From: Polaribacter butkevichii
Lineage (GTDB): Bacteria; Bacteroidota; Bacteroidia; Flavobacteriales; Flavobacteriaceae
Assembly (NCBI RefSeq): GCF_038024105.1
Contig: NZ_CP150661.1
Location: 496,001-560,000 of the forward strand
DNA length: 64,000 bases
Direction: 5' to 3'
In this document: positions 52,568 through 62,794 of the stretch, one piece after another
Numbering within the stretch: position 1 is the stretch's first letter
Layout: each line of letters begins with the position of its first letter
Program-made: the position numbers and the translations under genes
Notes under the pieces: generated by a model
Database searches by the model: none
Told to the model about the DNA's origin: nothing
The model's input: the letters and a program-made list of their open reading frames with translations, nothing else

Positions 52568-53857
52568 ATGAAAATACCAAATAAGATGACAGCAGATGAG
52601 GCTGTTAAATTAATCAAATCTAACGATAGAGTTTTAATACAAGGAGGTTCTGCAACACCACAAGCACTAATTAATGCCATGGTTAAAAGAGCACCAGAAT
52701 TAAGAAATGTTGAACTTGTTCATTTACATACAGAAGGAGCTTGTGGATACACTGCTCCAGAATTAAGAGAAAGTTTTCATACCAATGCTTTTTTTATTGG
52801 AGGAAACATTCGTAAAATGGTGGGTAATACAGTAGATTATATTCCTGTTTTCTTAAGTGAAATACCAAGTTTGTTTCGTCAAGGTTATATGGATTTAGAT
52901 GTGGTAATGGTAAACGTTTCTCCTCCAGATAAACACGGTTTTTGTTCTTTAGGGGTTTCTGTAGATATTGTTATTTCTGGTATTGAGCAAGGAAAAAAAG
53001 TGATTGCTCAAATTAATTCTCGTATGCCACGTACTTTTGGTGATGCTCAAATTCATTTAAAACATTTTGATGCATGCGTAGAAGTAGAAGAAGAAATTTA
53101 CGAAATGAGTTTTGTAGAACCATCAGAAATCGAAAAATCAATAGGTAAAAATATTGCAGAAATTATTGATGATGGAGCTACGCTTCAAATGGGTATTGGA
53201 GGGATTCCAAATGCAGTTTTAACATTTTTACATAACCATAAAAATTTAGGTGTACATACAGAAATGTTTTCTGAAGGTGTGGTAGATTTAGTTAAAAACG
53301 GAGTGGTAAATGGTTCTAAAAAGAAAACAAATCCGTATAAAATAGTTTCTGGTTTTGCAATGGGAACAAGGCGTTTATATGATTTTATGGATGATAATCC
53401 AGAAATTGAAATGAATGATATTGCTTATGTTAATGATACTTCTATCATTCGTAAGAATCCAAAAGTAACTGCAATTAACTCAGCTATTGAAGTAGATTTA
53501 ACAGGGCAAATTTGTGCCGATTCTATCGGACAGAGAATGTTTTCTGGTGTTGGTGGTCAAATGGATTTTATGCGTGGAGCTGCTTTATCTGAAGGAGGAA
53601 AACCTATTTGTGCAATTACTTCTACAACAGGTAAAGGTGTTTCTAAAATTACACCCGTTTTAAAAGTAGGTGCCGGTGTAGTAACAACTCGTGCGCATGC
53701 AAGGTTTGTAGCTACAGAATATGGTATTGCAGAATTGTTTGGTAGAAACCTAAAACAACGTGCACAAGCTCTTAGAGATATTGCACATCCAGATCATAGA
53801 GAAGAATTAGATAAAGCTATTTTTGATAGATTTGGAAGTAGTTTAATGACAAAATAA
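52568..53857 (+). CDS. acetyl-CoA hydrolase/transferase family CoA-transferase
   Basis: A 429-residue class I CoA-transferase (4-hydroxybutyrate/acetate/succinate CoA-transferase type). It has VLIQGGSATPQALI near the start, GIGGIPNAVL in the middle and the active-site Glu region NSAIEVDLTGQ followed by GVGGQMDFMRGA. By context it would exchange CoA between propionyl-CoA and succinate. I use ATG 52568; a TTG three codons upstream is unnecessary. The gap to mutA contains a 10-bp inverted repeat. Confidence 0.85.
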   Translation: MKIPNKMTADEAVKLIKSNDRVLIQGGSATPQALINAMVKRAPELRNVELVHLHTEGACGYTAPELRESFHTNAFFIGGNIRKMVGNTVDYIPVFLSEIPSLFRQGYMDLDVVMVNVSPPDKHGFCSLGVSVDIVISGIEQGKKVIAQINSRMPRTFGDAQIHLKHFDACVEVEEEIYEMSFVEPSEIEKSIGKNIAEIIDDGATLQMGIGGIPNAVLTFLHNHKNLGVHTEMFSEGVVDLVKNGVVNGSKKKTNPYKIVSGFAMGTRRLYDFMDDNPEIEMNDIAYVNDTSIIRKNPKVTAINSAIEVDLTGQICADSIGQRMFSGVGGQMDFMRGAALSEGGKPICAITSTTGKGVSKITPVLKVGAGVVTTRAHARFVATEYGIAELFGRNLKQRAQALRDIAHPDHREELDKAIFDRFGSSLMTK

Positions 53858-53866
53858 ACATTTTGA

Positions 53867-53910
53867 ATTACAATTCTATAAATTGTACTTTTATGAATTG
53901 TAATCTTTTT
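53867..53910 (+). terminator. weak hairpin between the CoA-transferase gene and mutA
   Basis: ATTACAATTC (53867-53876) and GAATTGTAAT (53895-53904) form a perfect 10-bp stem with an 18-nt loop, followed by CTTTTTG. It is AU-rich and may cause only partial termination, so the mutAB genes could still be read from the upstream promoter. Confidence 0.45.
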
Positions 53911-53930
53911 GATAAAAAAAATAACATATA

Positions 53931-55733
53931 ATGAGCAATAAAAATAAACCACTTTTTTCTGATTTCCCTCCAGTTTCTACTGAGCAGTGGATGGAAAGAG
54001 TGCATGTAGATTTAAAGGGAGCTGATTTTGATAAAAAACTAGTTTGGAAAAATCTAACGGGTATTAATTTTCAACCTTGTTACAATCTTGAAAACGAAAT
54101 TACACAACTTAAAAATACCGGAGAAAATTCTCAATCATTAGTTAATTATAGAAGTATTGCAGCTTGCTGTGGTAAATCTGGAAACGATTTAGCTTTAAAA
54201 GCAATAGAAGAAGGTATAAATGGTATCATTTTTCAAATGATAACCAATGTATCTGTAGAAGAACTTTTAAATGGTATAGATTTAGATAAAATTTCGGTAT
54301 CATTTAAATTATATAACAACGCAATTACTTTCACTAAAGAATTAGTAGCTTTTGCAAAGGGTAAAAACTTAAAAGGATATATTGATACAGACCTAATTTC
54401 TAGTTATGTAACAACTGGTGTTTTTAATGAAAAACTTATAGAAGTTACTGCAGAGTTGGTAAAATTAACAACAGATTTTCCAAACTTTAAAGTACTTACA
54501 ATTTCTGGAACGGAATATTTAGATTCTGGTGCAAACCAAGTTCAAGAGATTGCTTATACGTTAAATTCATTAGTGTTTTTAACAGAAAAACTTACAGAAA
54601 AAGGAGTTTCTGTTCAAGCTATTTTCGATAATTTAAATTTCAATCTGGCTATTGGACTAGAGTATTTTGTTGAAATAGGTAAATTTAGAGCATTTAATAA
54701 TTTGTTAGCAGAAGTAGCTGCCAAATATGCTGTTGCAGAGTTTAAAAATACAATAACTGCAAAAACGTCTATTTGGAGTAAGTCTATTACAGATGCAGAA
54801 ACCAATTTATTGCGTTGTACAACAGAAGCAATGGCGGCAATATTGGGTAATGTAGATGGTGTTTTAATAGATGCTTATGATAAAGAATTTAAAAGTTCTT
54901 CTGATTTTTCAAGTAGAATAGCTGGTAATATTACTACTATTTTAAGAGAAGAATCTTACTTTGGTAAAGTTTCAAACCCGGTTGATGGTTCGTATTATAT
55001 CGAAGAAGTTAGTTCTAAAATAGCAGAAAAAGCTTTAGAATTATTTAAAGAAATAGAAAAAAATGGTGGCTTTTATACGGCTTTCGAAAACGAAACAATT
55101 CAACAACAAATTGCAGAAATTCGTTTAAAAAAGTTAAAATTAATAAGTCAACGTAGAACACCAATGGTTGGTATTAATAAGTATCCTAACTTAATGGAAA
55201 AAGTGGCTGCAGATTTACTTTCTAAAAAAGAAGATACCACTAACTCTAAAGTATTAACTCCAAGAAGAGCTTCTTTAGAAATAGAAGCAATGCGAAGAGT
55301 AACAGAAGAGTTAGTTGCAGAAACAAACGTACGTCCAATTGTACAATTAGCAAGTTATGGTAATTTAAACATGCGTAAAGCAAGAGCAGCTTTTGCGTAT
55401 GATTTTATTGGTGTAAGTGGTTTTGATGTTCATCAAGAAGAAAGTTTTGCAAGCGCTACAGTGGCTGCTACAGAAAGTGCAAAATCAGAAGCGCAAGTTG
55501 TCGTTATTTGTAGTTCAGATCAAGATTACGATGAAACAGCATTAGACTTTGTTAAAACATTTAGAGCTATAAATACAGAAAAAGTATTGTTGTTGGCAGG
55601 TGCACCAAAAAACATGGACGAATTAACAGCTGCTGGTTTAGATGGTGTTGTTAATATGAGATCAGATGTATTGGTAACACTTTCAGCGATTCAGAAAAAA
55701 GTTCAAAAAATCTTAAAAACCTTAGAAGTATGA
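53931..55733 (+). CDS. mutA: methylmalonyl-CoA mutase small (beta) subunit
   Basis: A 600-residue homologue of the mutase catalytic subunit that lacks the cobalamin-binding DxHxxG motif. It retains the TIM-barrel-like N-terminal part (SDFPPVSTEQWMERV; DPV-equivalent NPVDGSYYIEEVSSKIAE) and a degenerate B12-domain fold at 480-600 (RPIVQLASYGNLNMRKARAA). It forms the structural half of the heterodimer with mutB, 51 bp downstream. A small palindrome AATCGTA-TT-TACGATT (55734-55749) directly follows its stop. Confidence 0.92.
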   Translation: MSNKNKPLFSDFPPVSTEQWMERVHVDLKGADFDKKLVWKNLTGINFQPCYNLENEITQLKNTGENSQSLVNYRSIAACCGKSGNDLALKAIEEGINGIIFQMITNVSVEELLNGIDLDKISVSFKLYNNAITFTKELVAFAKGKNLKGYIDTDLISSYVTTGVFNEKLIEVTAELVKLTTDFPNFKVLTISGTEYLDSGANQVQEIAYTLNSLVFLTEKLTEKGVSVQAIFDNLNFNLAIGLEYFVEIGKFRAFNNLLAEVAAKYAVAEFKNTITAKTSIWSKSITDAETNLLRCTTEAMAAILGNVDGVLIDAYDKEFKSSSDFSSRIAGNITTILREESYFGKVSNPVDGSYYIEEVSSKIAEKALELFKEIEKNGGFYTAFENETIQQQIAEIRLKKLKLISQRRTPMVGINKYPNLMEKVAADLLSKKEDTTNSKVLTPRRASLEIEAMRRVTEELVAETNVRPIVQLASYGNLNMRKARAAFAYDFIGVSGFDVHQEESFASATVAATESAKSEAQVVVICSSDQDYDETALDFVKTFRAINTEKVLLLAGAPKNMDELTAAGLDGVVNMRSDVLVTLSAIQKKVQKILKTLEV

Positions 55734-55784
55734 AATCGTATTTACGATTACATGTGACGATTGAGAAACAATAAAAATAAACAC

Positions 55785-57917
55785 ATGAAACCAGATTTTT
55801 CAGATATTAAAATAAACTCAGCAGTAAAACAAACTGCTGCAACTTCAGATAATCAAGATGTTTGGAATACTCCTGAAGGAATCCCCGTAAAAAAACATTT
55901 TACAAAAGAAGATATAGCCAAAGCAGAACATTTAGGTTATGCGGCTGGTGTGCCTCCTTTTTTAAGAGGACCATATAGTGCCATGTATGCAATGCGTCCT
56001 TGGACCATTCGTCAATATGCAGGATTTTCTACAGCAGAAGAGTCAAACGCTTTTTACAGAAGAAACTTAGCGGCAGGTCAAAAAGGACTTTCAGTTGCTT
56101 TTGATTTAGCTACCCACCGGGGTTATGATTCAGATCACCCACGTGTAACTGGTGATGTTGGTAAGGCAGGTGTTGCCATCGATTCTATTTTAGATATGGA
56201 AATTTTATTCGATCAAATTCCGTTAGATAAAATGTCTGTTTCTATGACCATGAATGGGGCTGTATTGCCAATTATGGCTTTTTATATAGCAGCGGCAAGA
56301 AAGCAAGGTGTACCTTTAGATCAACTCTCTGGAACCATTCAGAATGACATTCTAAAAGAATTTATGGTGCGTAACACATATATTTATCCACCATTACCTT
56401 CTATGAGAATTATTGGTGATATTTTTGATTATACCACTAAAAACATGCCTAAATTCAACTCAATTTCTATTAGTGGTTACCACATGCAAGAGGCTGGTGC
56501 AACTGCAGATATTGAATTGGCTTATACATTAGCAGATGGTATGGAGTATATTAGAACTGGATTAAAATCTGGTTTAAAAATTGATGAATTTGCGCCTCGT
56601 TTATCATTCTTCTGGGCTGTTGGTATGAATCATTTTATGGAAATTGCAAAAATGCGTGCTGCACGTATGCTTTGGGCAAAAATTATAAAAACGTTCAATC
56701 CAAAGAATCCAAAATCAATGGCTTTGCGTACGCATAGTCAAACCTCTGGTTGGAGTTTAAGTGAGCAAGATCCTTTTAATAATGTTGCTAGAACTTGTGT
56801 AGAAGCAATGGCTGCTACTTTGGGAGGAACGCAATCTTTACATACAAATGCCTTGGATGAAGCGATTGCGTTACCAACAGATTTCTCAGCAAGAATTGCA
56901 CGTAATACGCAAATCTTTATTCAAGATGAAACGCAAATGACCAAATCGGTAGATCCTTGGGCAGGTTCTTATTATGTAGAATATTTAACGCAAGAAATAG
57001 CTAAGAAAGCCTGGGCACTCATCGAAGAAGTTGAAGAACTTGGTGGTATGGCAAAAGCCATTGAAACTGGAGTGCCAAAATTACGTATCGAAGAAGCATC
57101 TGCTCGTAAACAAGCTCGTTTAGATTCTGGTCAAGATATTTTAGTAGGGGTAAACAAGTTTAAAACTACAGAAAAATCAAATATTGAAATTTTAGAAGTT
57201 GATAATACAGTTGTTAGAGATTCTCAAATTGCGCGTATCAATAAAATGAAAGCAGAACGTAACTCTGAGCTAGTTGCTACTAAATTAAAAGCTTTAGAAG
57301 ACTGTGCAGGAACAGGTAAAGGTAATTTATTAGAATTGGCTGTAGAAGCTGCAGAAAATTTTGCTACTTTAGGTGAAATTTCTGATGCTTTAGAAGTTCA
57401 TTTTGGAAGACATAAAGCGGATACTAAATTAATAAGTGGGGTGTACGGAAAAGAAGTAAAAAGTGATGATACGTTTGCCAGAGCGCAAAAATTAACAGAT
57501 AAGTTTGCAGAAATAGAAGGACGTAGACCAAGGGTTATGATTGCAAAAATGGGTCAAGATGGGCACGATAGAGGAGCAAAAGTGGTGGCTTCTAGTTTTG
57601 CTGATTTAGGTTTTGATGTAGATATGGGGTCTTTATTTCAAACACCAGAAGAAGTTGCTAAACAGGCCATTGAAAATGATGTGCACTTTGTTGGAGCATC
57701 TAGTTTGGCTGCTGGTCATAAAACGTTAATTCCTCAATTAATAGGAGAATTAGAAAAATTAGGAAGACCAGATATTATGGTTTTTGCTGGTGGGGTAATA
57801 CCTGCACAAGATTATGATTATTTGTTAGAAAGAAAAGTAGCAGCCATTTTTGGTCCTGGTACTGTAATTTCTGAATCTGCGATTACAATTATGGAAAAAT
57901 ACTTAGAGCAAGAGTAA
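55785..57917 (+). CDS. mutB: methylmalonyl-CoA mutase large (alpha) subunit
   Basis: The B12-dependent catalytic subunit, which interconverts succinyl-CoA and (R)-methylmalonyl-CoA. From ATG 55785 it has 710 residues; an upstream TTG at 55761 is less likely. The substrate barrel has [21 protein letters not shown] (shortened: [16 protein letters not shown]) and [23 protein letters not shown] segments. The B12 domain has Asp592, His594 and Gly597 (DxHxxG) in GQDGHDRG. It is the last gene of the operon, followed by a strong terminator. Confidence 0.97.
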   Translation: MKPDFSDIKINSAVKQTAATSDNQDVWNTPEGIPVKKHFTKEDIAKAEHLGYAAGVPPFLRGPYSAMYAMRPWTIRQYAGFSTAEESNAFYRRNLAAGQKGLSVAFDLATHRGYDSDHPRVTGDVGKAGVAIDSILDMEILFDQIPLDKMSVSMTMNGAVLPIMAFYIAAARKQGVPLDQLSGTIQNDILKEFMVRNTYIYPPLPSMRIIGDIFDYTTKNMPKFNSISISGYHMQEAGATADIELAYTLADGMEYIRTGLKSGLKIDEFAPRLSFFWAVGMNHFMEIAKMRAARMLWAKIIKTFNPKNPKSMALRTHSQTSGWSLSEQDPFNNVARTCVEAMAATLGGTQSLHTNALDEAIALPTDFSARIARNTQIFIQDETQMTKSVDPWAGSYYVEYLTQEIAKKAWALIEEVEELGGMAKAIETGVPKLRIEEASARKQARLDSGQDILVGVNKFKTTEKSNIEILEVDNTVVRDSQIARINKMKAERNSELVATKLKALEDCAGTGKGNLLELAVEAAENFATLGEISDALEVHFGRHKADTKLISGVYGKEVKSDDTFARAQKLTDKFAEIEGRRPRVMIAKMGQDGHDRGAKVVASSFADLGFDVDMGSLFQTPEEVAKQAIENDVHFVGASSLAAGHKTLIPQLIGELEKLGRPDIMVFAGGVIPAQDYDYLLERKVAAIFGPGTVISESAITIMEKYLEQE

Positions 57918-57939
57918 GTTTAAAATTTATAAATAAAAG

Positions 57940-57965
57940 AGCCCAAACATTAAATTGTTTGGGCT
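57940..57965 (+). terminator. intrinsic terminator after mutB
   Basis: AGCCCAAACA (57940-57949) and TGTTTGGGCT (57956-57965) form a perfect 10-bp stem followed by TTTTTT. Confidence 0.9.
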
Positions 57966-57988
57966 TTTTTTGTCAATCTGATAATAAC

Positions 57989-58179
57989 AATCTACGTGAT
58001 ATGTGTAATCTAAAGGAAAAAAAGAAAATTGCATAAATGTTTCCGTAGATTAGTATTGAAAATTGCTATTAAAATGAACGGCTATTTTCCGTAAGGAAAT
58101 AGGAGTTTACAAAAACACAACGAACTTTAGTTAAGCTAAAAAGAAGCAATTTTTACTACACGGAGTTGTTAATAGTTTT
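57989..58179. repeat. hairpin-rich 3' flank of the esterase-like gene
   Basis: About 190 non-coding bases with nested inverted repeats: AATCTACG (57989-57996) with CGTAGATT (58044-58051), and CTATTTTCC with GGAAATAG (58082-58102), then ACACGGAGTTGTTA near the gene end. The pattern recalls folded recombination-site or palindromic-repeat flanks of acquired genes in Bacteroidota, but no integrase is in the window and no exact attC core can be claimed. Confidence 0.4.
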
Positions 58180-60582
58180 TTATTTAGATTTTTCTTTTTT
58201 CTTTCGTTCGTAAAATGAATTCCAAAAGGTTTTGTCATATTCTACGCGATTTAATACTGTTTGTTCCATTTTACGAAATTCATATTCTATTTCTTCAACA
58301 TTATTTAGCTCAAAGTCATAAAGGTCGGAATCCATTTCTAAAACTCTATTCTCTATTTTGTCATCTATGTTTTGTATTTCTTCATAAGATCTATTAAAAT
58401 ATTTAGTTGCGTAATATTTTCCGTCATTATAAATATCAGAATAAGTACAAGTATTTTCCTCTTTAATGATTATTTGTTTTGCCTTTATAAAGCGTTTATA
58501 ACTTTCGTATCCTTTAAAGTGTTTTTCAATTTCTTCAGATTTTAAAGTTGTTTTCCAATTTTCTACAACTTTTACAATTGCAAATGTTTTTTTATCAATA
58601 TAAATTCTGCCAGAATACTCTGTTGGATAAGGTTTATTTGTGTAATTCCATTTATTTCTTTCTGTTTGGAATGAAATAATATATGTAGTTTCATCTATTG
58701 GATTGTCTGATTTTACAAATTTTAAATTGAATTTTTTATATTTTCTTTTGTGTAAGATATTTGCGTAACGAATAGCATTCTGACGATAAGAGAAGAACTC
58801 AGAAGAATATTTATATTTTTTCGGGTTATTATTATTGTTCCATTTTATTTGTTCAACCCTTTGTGTTATAACGTAAGGAGATAAATAACCATAATCATAG
58901 TCTTTTGTTATTAACTCCAAATCTAATTCATTTATGTCATTTTTATTTATCAAAACCTTACCATATCTATAAAAATTAAAAGGCTTGGTTGGGTGATTTA
59001 TTTTTTTATTTAAAATTGCTTTCTTTAATACTGTTTTTGGTGATAAAAAGCTAGTTATAACAACTTCATTTAACGTTTGAAACTTTTGATTAAAATAGGT
59101 TTTATCTTTTAGTTCCTTTAATCGAATAGTGCGAGTTTCAAAGCCCATTGATGAAATTTCAACACTTGCGTTTTCCATCATAGTTTTTTTAATTGGCAAT
59201 TGATAAAAACCATTTTCATCTGCAACTCTGTAAATTTCTTCATTTTTTAAGATTATGGTAGCAAATGGAATTGGTTCTTTACTTTCTTTGTCAATAAGTT
59301 GACCTTTTAGAATAACATTCTTACCTATTTCAATTTGTTCTATTTTTTTTCCTAAATCTTGTTGCTTATTAGAAACATTTACGCTGTCAATTGGAATTTC
59401 TAATTTTGGTAATGTCGCATTTTTAAAATATATATAACCATCGTGTAATTGGTCTAATCGAGCATTTGTAAAATCGACAAAGTTTAATAATCTTGTTTCT
59501 TTTATTGATTGCATTTCTTTTTGATTTGAAGTTACAAACAAGTAAGGTTTATTTAAATTACTCAATTCATATTCAAATGAACTTTTTTTAATAGGTGTTG
59601 CGTGCCATTTTTTTGTTCCTAAATCTAAAAGTGAATCATTTGCATGAATTGTTGCTAAACTATAGGATTTGTCTTTCAGTTCTTTTTTAATGTATGAACC
59701 CATTGAAATAAATTCTTTTGCAATCGGTTTTTTTATACTTGAATTGTCATTGATAGTATGAATATTATCTGCCCAACAAATAATTTTTTCATTCGGATTT
59801 TTATTGATGTAACTCAATAGGTTGTCAGCCATTTGTTTATCTCTAATATTATAATTTTTATTACCAAAGTCTGTTGTAAGAATTTCTTCTTTATTATAAT
59901 ATGCATCTTGTGAACAAGCTAAAAGACTTTTTGTAAATTGTTTCCAATAATAATTAGTATCGTTGTCTTCTAGCTTTTTTATTTGTGTAATAATTCTGTT
60001 AAGCTCTTTTTCGTAAATTTTATATTTAATATCATCTTCTTCAACTGTTACATTTTCTAAAACACCTTCGATAATAATTCCGAAATCATCTTCATCTAAT
60101 TTTAAAGTTATATTTTGACTTTCGCAATAATCATAAAAATCTTCTACAAATTGAGAAGTATTATTTACTTGAGAATCAAAGCCAATAACTTTTAAATTGT
60201 TTTTATCTATATAATTAACTACTCTCTGAAATTCTAAAGTATTTGACCAAACTCCCCAAATTGCATTGTTAAAATCTTTAGATTTAAAACCCCTTTTGTT
60301 CATTTTCCAAATGTCATACATTGAAGATTCCATTGCAATAGTTGTAAATCCTAATTCTTTATGTAGATATTCAACAACTCTTGCTTTCATCTCAAATATA
60401 TTTCCATACATATGAGTTTGTTCTCCAAGCATTACAATTTGCTTTTCTTTTAATTCATCTTTTAGGAATGATAAATCATTAAGTTCTTTTGATTTTGGTT
60501 GAAGAAGTTCTATTGTTCTTAATTCTTGAGATTGTATAAAGTTTACAAAAAGAAGAAAACAAGTAAGAATTAATTTTTTCAT
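58180..60582 (-). CDS. erythromycin-esterase-like / carboxypeptidase-regulatory-like fusion protein, exported
   Basis: An 800-residue protein with signal peptide MKKLILTCFLLFVNFIQSQ. Residues about 30-390 resemble the erythromycin esterase fold, with Glu54 and His57 (GEQTHMYG), Glu85 (AMESS) and His275 (WADNIHT). Residues about 421-490 are a carboxypeptidase D regulatory-like beta domain (GQLIDKESKEPIPFATIIL). Residues 500-790 are a further domain seen with such regulatory domains in Bacteroidota outer-membrane proteins. The natural substrate is unknown, and antibiotic resistance should not be assumed. It interrupts the mutB-meaB neighbourhood and has hairpin-rich flanks, suggesting acquisition. 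Confidence 0.75.
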   Translation of the reverse strand: MKKLILTCFLLFVNFIQSQELRTIELLQPKSKELNDLSFLKDELKEKQIVMLGEQTHMYGNIFEMKARVVEYLHKELGFTTIAMESSMYDIWKMNKRGFKSKDFNNAIWGVWSNTLEFQRVVNYIDKNNLKVIGFDSQVNNTSQFVEDFYDYCESQNITLKLDEDDFGIIIEGVLENVTVEEDDIKYKIYEKELNRIITQIKKLEDNDTNYYWKQFTKSLLACSQDAYYNKEEILTTDFGNKNYNIRDKQMADNLLSYINKNPNEKIICWADNIHTINDNSSIKKPIAKEFISMGSYIKKELKDKSYSLATIHANDSLLDLGTKKWHATPIKKSSFEYELSNLNKPYLFVTSNQKEMQSIKETRLLNFVDFTNARLDQLHDGYIYFKNATLPKLEIPIDSVNVSNKQQDLGKKIEQIEIGKNVILKGQLIDKESKEPIPFATIILKNEEIYRVADENGFYQLPIKKTMMENASVEISSMGFETRTIRLKELKDKTYFNQKFQTLNEVVITSFLSPKTVLKKAILNKKINHPTKPFNFYRYGKVLINKNDINELDLELITKDYDYGYLSPYVITQRVEQIKWNNNNNPKKYKYSSEFFSYRQNAIRYANILHKRKYKKFNLKFVKSDNPIDETTYIISFQTERNKWNYTNKPYPTEYSGRIYIDKKTFAIVKVVENWKTTLKSEEIEKHFKGYESYKRFIKAKQIIIKEENTCTYSDIYNDGKYYATKYFNRSYEEIQNIDDKIENRVLEMDSDLYDFELNNVEEIEYEFRKMEQTVLNRVEYDKTFWNSFYERKKKEKSK

Positions 60583-60778
60583 AAAAAATTACAATTGAAT
60601 TACAATAATAATATTCTCTATTCATTAACTGATTTTGTTTTCTTTTATTAACGAAAAATTATAATGAAAAACGGATTTTGATGCTAATTTTGTTAAATGA
60701 TTGCCAACTACGGGAGATAATAAAAAGAGTGTAAGTGTTCCTGCTAATTTCACTAATTAACGCAGAAAAATCTAATTA

Positions 60779-61531
60779 TTAATATTTCTTCCAAATAGTC
60801 TTAGCAGTAGCACAAACTTTATCACTGCTTTTAATTTTGATCGTATGTGTAAAATAATTTTCTTTTTTACCTTTTTCTGTTAATGATATAACAGTGTCTC
60901 CATATGCTGCTTCTGCCATAAAGCGTCCATCAATTTTATGTAAAAAATAATTTTCAGAGATGTCTTCTGGTATGGATTCAAGTACCCACTGCAAGTATCT
61001 AATATTATTTACATGTTTATTTGTATCGGTATCATAGCGATTTACTCTAAAGTGGTTGGTATAATCTGCACTATCAACCGGATTTATTTTTTTCTTAATA
61101 TCTCCGTATATGGATTCTTTACTAAAGCAAGACCATCGTTCTTTAATTTCATTAAAAATCAGAATCGGTCTTCTTTTTTCAATATCAAAGAAAACCCACA
61201 AGCCTTTTGCACTGCCAATGATATTGTTTTGTGCATCAAAAATAATATTTTCTCTATAACCTTTTATAGAGGAGTAGCTAGACAACCAAGTTCTAATGGT
61301 TATTTTTTCTTTATAATTGGGATAACGATCCATTTGTAGCATCCCAGAAACTAAAATCCAACCAACATTTTTATTTAAAAGATTAAATAAACTAAGTCCT
61401 ATAGCATGAGAATGTTCTGCAGCAGTTTCTTCTAATAAGGCCAACATTGTGGTAGGTGTTGCTAGTCCTAGTTTATTCATTTCAAAATATCTTAATTCAA
61501 ACTGTTTATCAAAATAATTTTCAAAAATCAT
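60779..61531 (-). CDS. acyl-ACP thioesterase
   Basis: A 250-residue double-hotdog thioesterase of the FatA/acyl-ACP thioesterase family. The second hotdog has DTNKHVNNIRYLQW with the conserved Asn and His; the first has the helix TTMLALLEETAAEHS. It releases free fatty acids from acyl-ACP or acts on other acyl thioesters. It lies 35 bp downstream of meaB on the same strand and is probably co-transcribed, an association I recall in other flavobacteria but cannot explain mechanistically. Confidence 0.85.
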   Translation of the reverse strand: MIFENYFDKQFELRYFEMNKLGLATPTTMLALLEETAAEHSHAIGLSLFNLLNKNVGWILVSGMLQMDRYPNYKEKITIRTWLSSYSSIKGYRENIIFDAQNNIIGSAKGLWVFFDIEKRRPILIFNEIKERWSCFSKESIYGDIKKKINPVDSADYTNHFRVNRYDTDTNKHVNNIRYLQWVLESIPEDISENYFLHKIDGRFMAEAAYGDTVISLTEKGKKENYFTHTIKIKSSDKVCATAKTIWKKY

Positions 61532-61566
61532 TTTTCACATTTTAAAAAGAATTGAATAAGAGTTAT

Positions 61567-62571
61567 TTAAAAAGATTTTTTGAATTGATCTATAATTTGT
61601 TGCGCTGCTTTTACAGGTGATATTTTAGCGGTAACAATATCTTTTTCTAATGTAGAAAGTTCATTTTTAATATTATTAGAACCATAAAACAACTGCTTCA
61701 ATTCTTCATTAATATTATTATACATCCATTTTATTTGTTGATGATTTCTGTTTTTTATAAAGTAACCATTTTCATCAACTAGCTTTTTAAATTTTAAAAT
61801 TTCGTCCCAAACTTTAGAAATTCCAATGTTTTTTATGGCTGAAGCGGTACTTGCAACGGGAGTCCAACCAGATTCTGATGCAGGAAAAATATGCAATGCA
61901 TTTTGGTATTGTCTTTTAGCCAAATTACTCATGGTAATATTATCGCCATCGGCTTTATTAATAACCACCATATCTGCCATTTCCATAATTCCTTTTTTTA
62001 TTCCTTGCAGCTCATCACCAGCACCAGCAAGCATCAATAATAAAAAGAAATCGGTCATACCGTGTACAGCAGTTTCCGATTGCCCAACACCAACGGTTTC
62101 TATTAAAATAACATCGTAACCTGCAGCTTCACAAAGTAACATGGTTTCACCAGTTTTATTAGAAACACCTCCTAGAGTATCGCCAGAGGCAGACGGTCTA
62201 ATGTAGGCTTCTTGTAAAACAGATAATTCTTCCATGCGAGTTTTATCGCCTAAAATACTTCCTTTAGAACGCTGACTACTAGGATCTATAGATAAAATAG
62301 CTACTTTATGTCCTTGTTTTACTAAATACAAGCCAAATACTTCTATAAAGGTACTTTTACCAACACCAGGAACACCTGTAATACCAATACGAATTGATTT
62401 ACCCGAATTTGGTAGTATTTCTTGAACAATTTCTTTTGCTAGTTTTTTATCACTTTCTAAATTACTTTCAATGATTGTAATTGCTCTAGACAGAATAACT
62501 CTATCTCCTCTTAAAATACCATCTATATATGCTTGTGTAGGTAATCTTTTTTTTGGTTTATAGTTTTTCAT
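61567..62571 (-). CDS. meaB: methylmalonyl-CoA mutase-associated GTPase
   Basis: MeaB is the G-protein chaperone that gates cobalamin loading and protects methylmalonyl-CoA mutase. The 334-residue product has Walker A GVPGVGKST (66-74), LSIDPSS, IETVGVGQSE and NKADGDN, all typical of the family. It serves the mutAB enzyme encoded at 53931-57917 but is on the opposite strand, beyond the esterase-like gene, so it is not in the same operon. Confidence 0.95.
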   Translation of the reverse strand: MKNYKPKKRLPTQAYIDGILRGDRVILSRAITIIESNLESDKKLAKEIVQEILPNSGKSIRIGITGVPGVGKSTFIEVFGLYLVKQGHKVAILSIDPSSQRSKGSILGDKTRMEELSVLQEAYIRPSASGDTLGGVSNKTGETMLLCEAAGYDVILIETVGVGQSETAVHGMTDFFLLLMLAGAGDELQGIKKGIMEMADMVVINKADGDNITMSNLAKRQYQNALHIFPASESGWTPVASTASAIKNIGISKVWDEILKFKKLVDENGYFIKNRNHQQIKWMYNNINEELKQLFYGSNNIKNELSTLEKDIVTAKISPVKAAQQIIDQFKKSF

Positions 62572-62794
62572 TTTAGAGACAGAAAGCTAGATTTGTTGGT
62601 TAGCTTTCAGGTATAACAAAGATACAAATAATGAAAAAAAATAACACGAATTTAAAGGGCTTTTTAAAGTGATTTTTCTAGTTAGGGTTGCAAATTATAT
62701 GACGTAAAATAGTTGTTGATTTTCATTAAAAGACAGCAAAAAATATAGTTGTTTAGTCGAAAATTGAATTGAGGTTATACTATTGATGAAATTC
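62572..62794. other. intergenic region upstream of meaB, no gene seen
   Basis: About 220 AT-rich bases. It presumably holds the meaB promoter on the minus strand. No open frame or convincing hairpin was found before the inverted-repeat element at 62795. Confidence 0.45.

Noticed and set aside
57989..58179. Integron attC site
   Set aside because: The flank is palindromic, but I cannot define matching core sites and no integrase is present, so it is only listed as a hairpin-rich flank.
58180..60582. Macrolide resistance gene
   Set aside because: Only the esterase-like fold is shared; the large fused domains and export signal make a resistance call unsupported.
60779..62571. meaB and thioesterase as part of the mut operon
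   Set aside because: They are on the opposite strand and separated by a terminator and the esterase-like gene.
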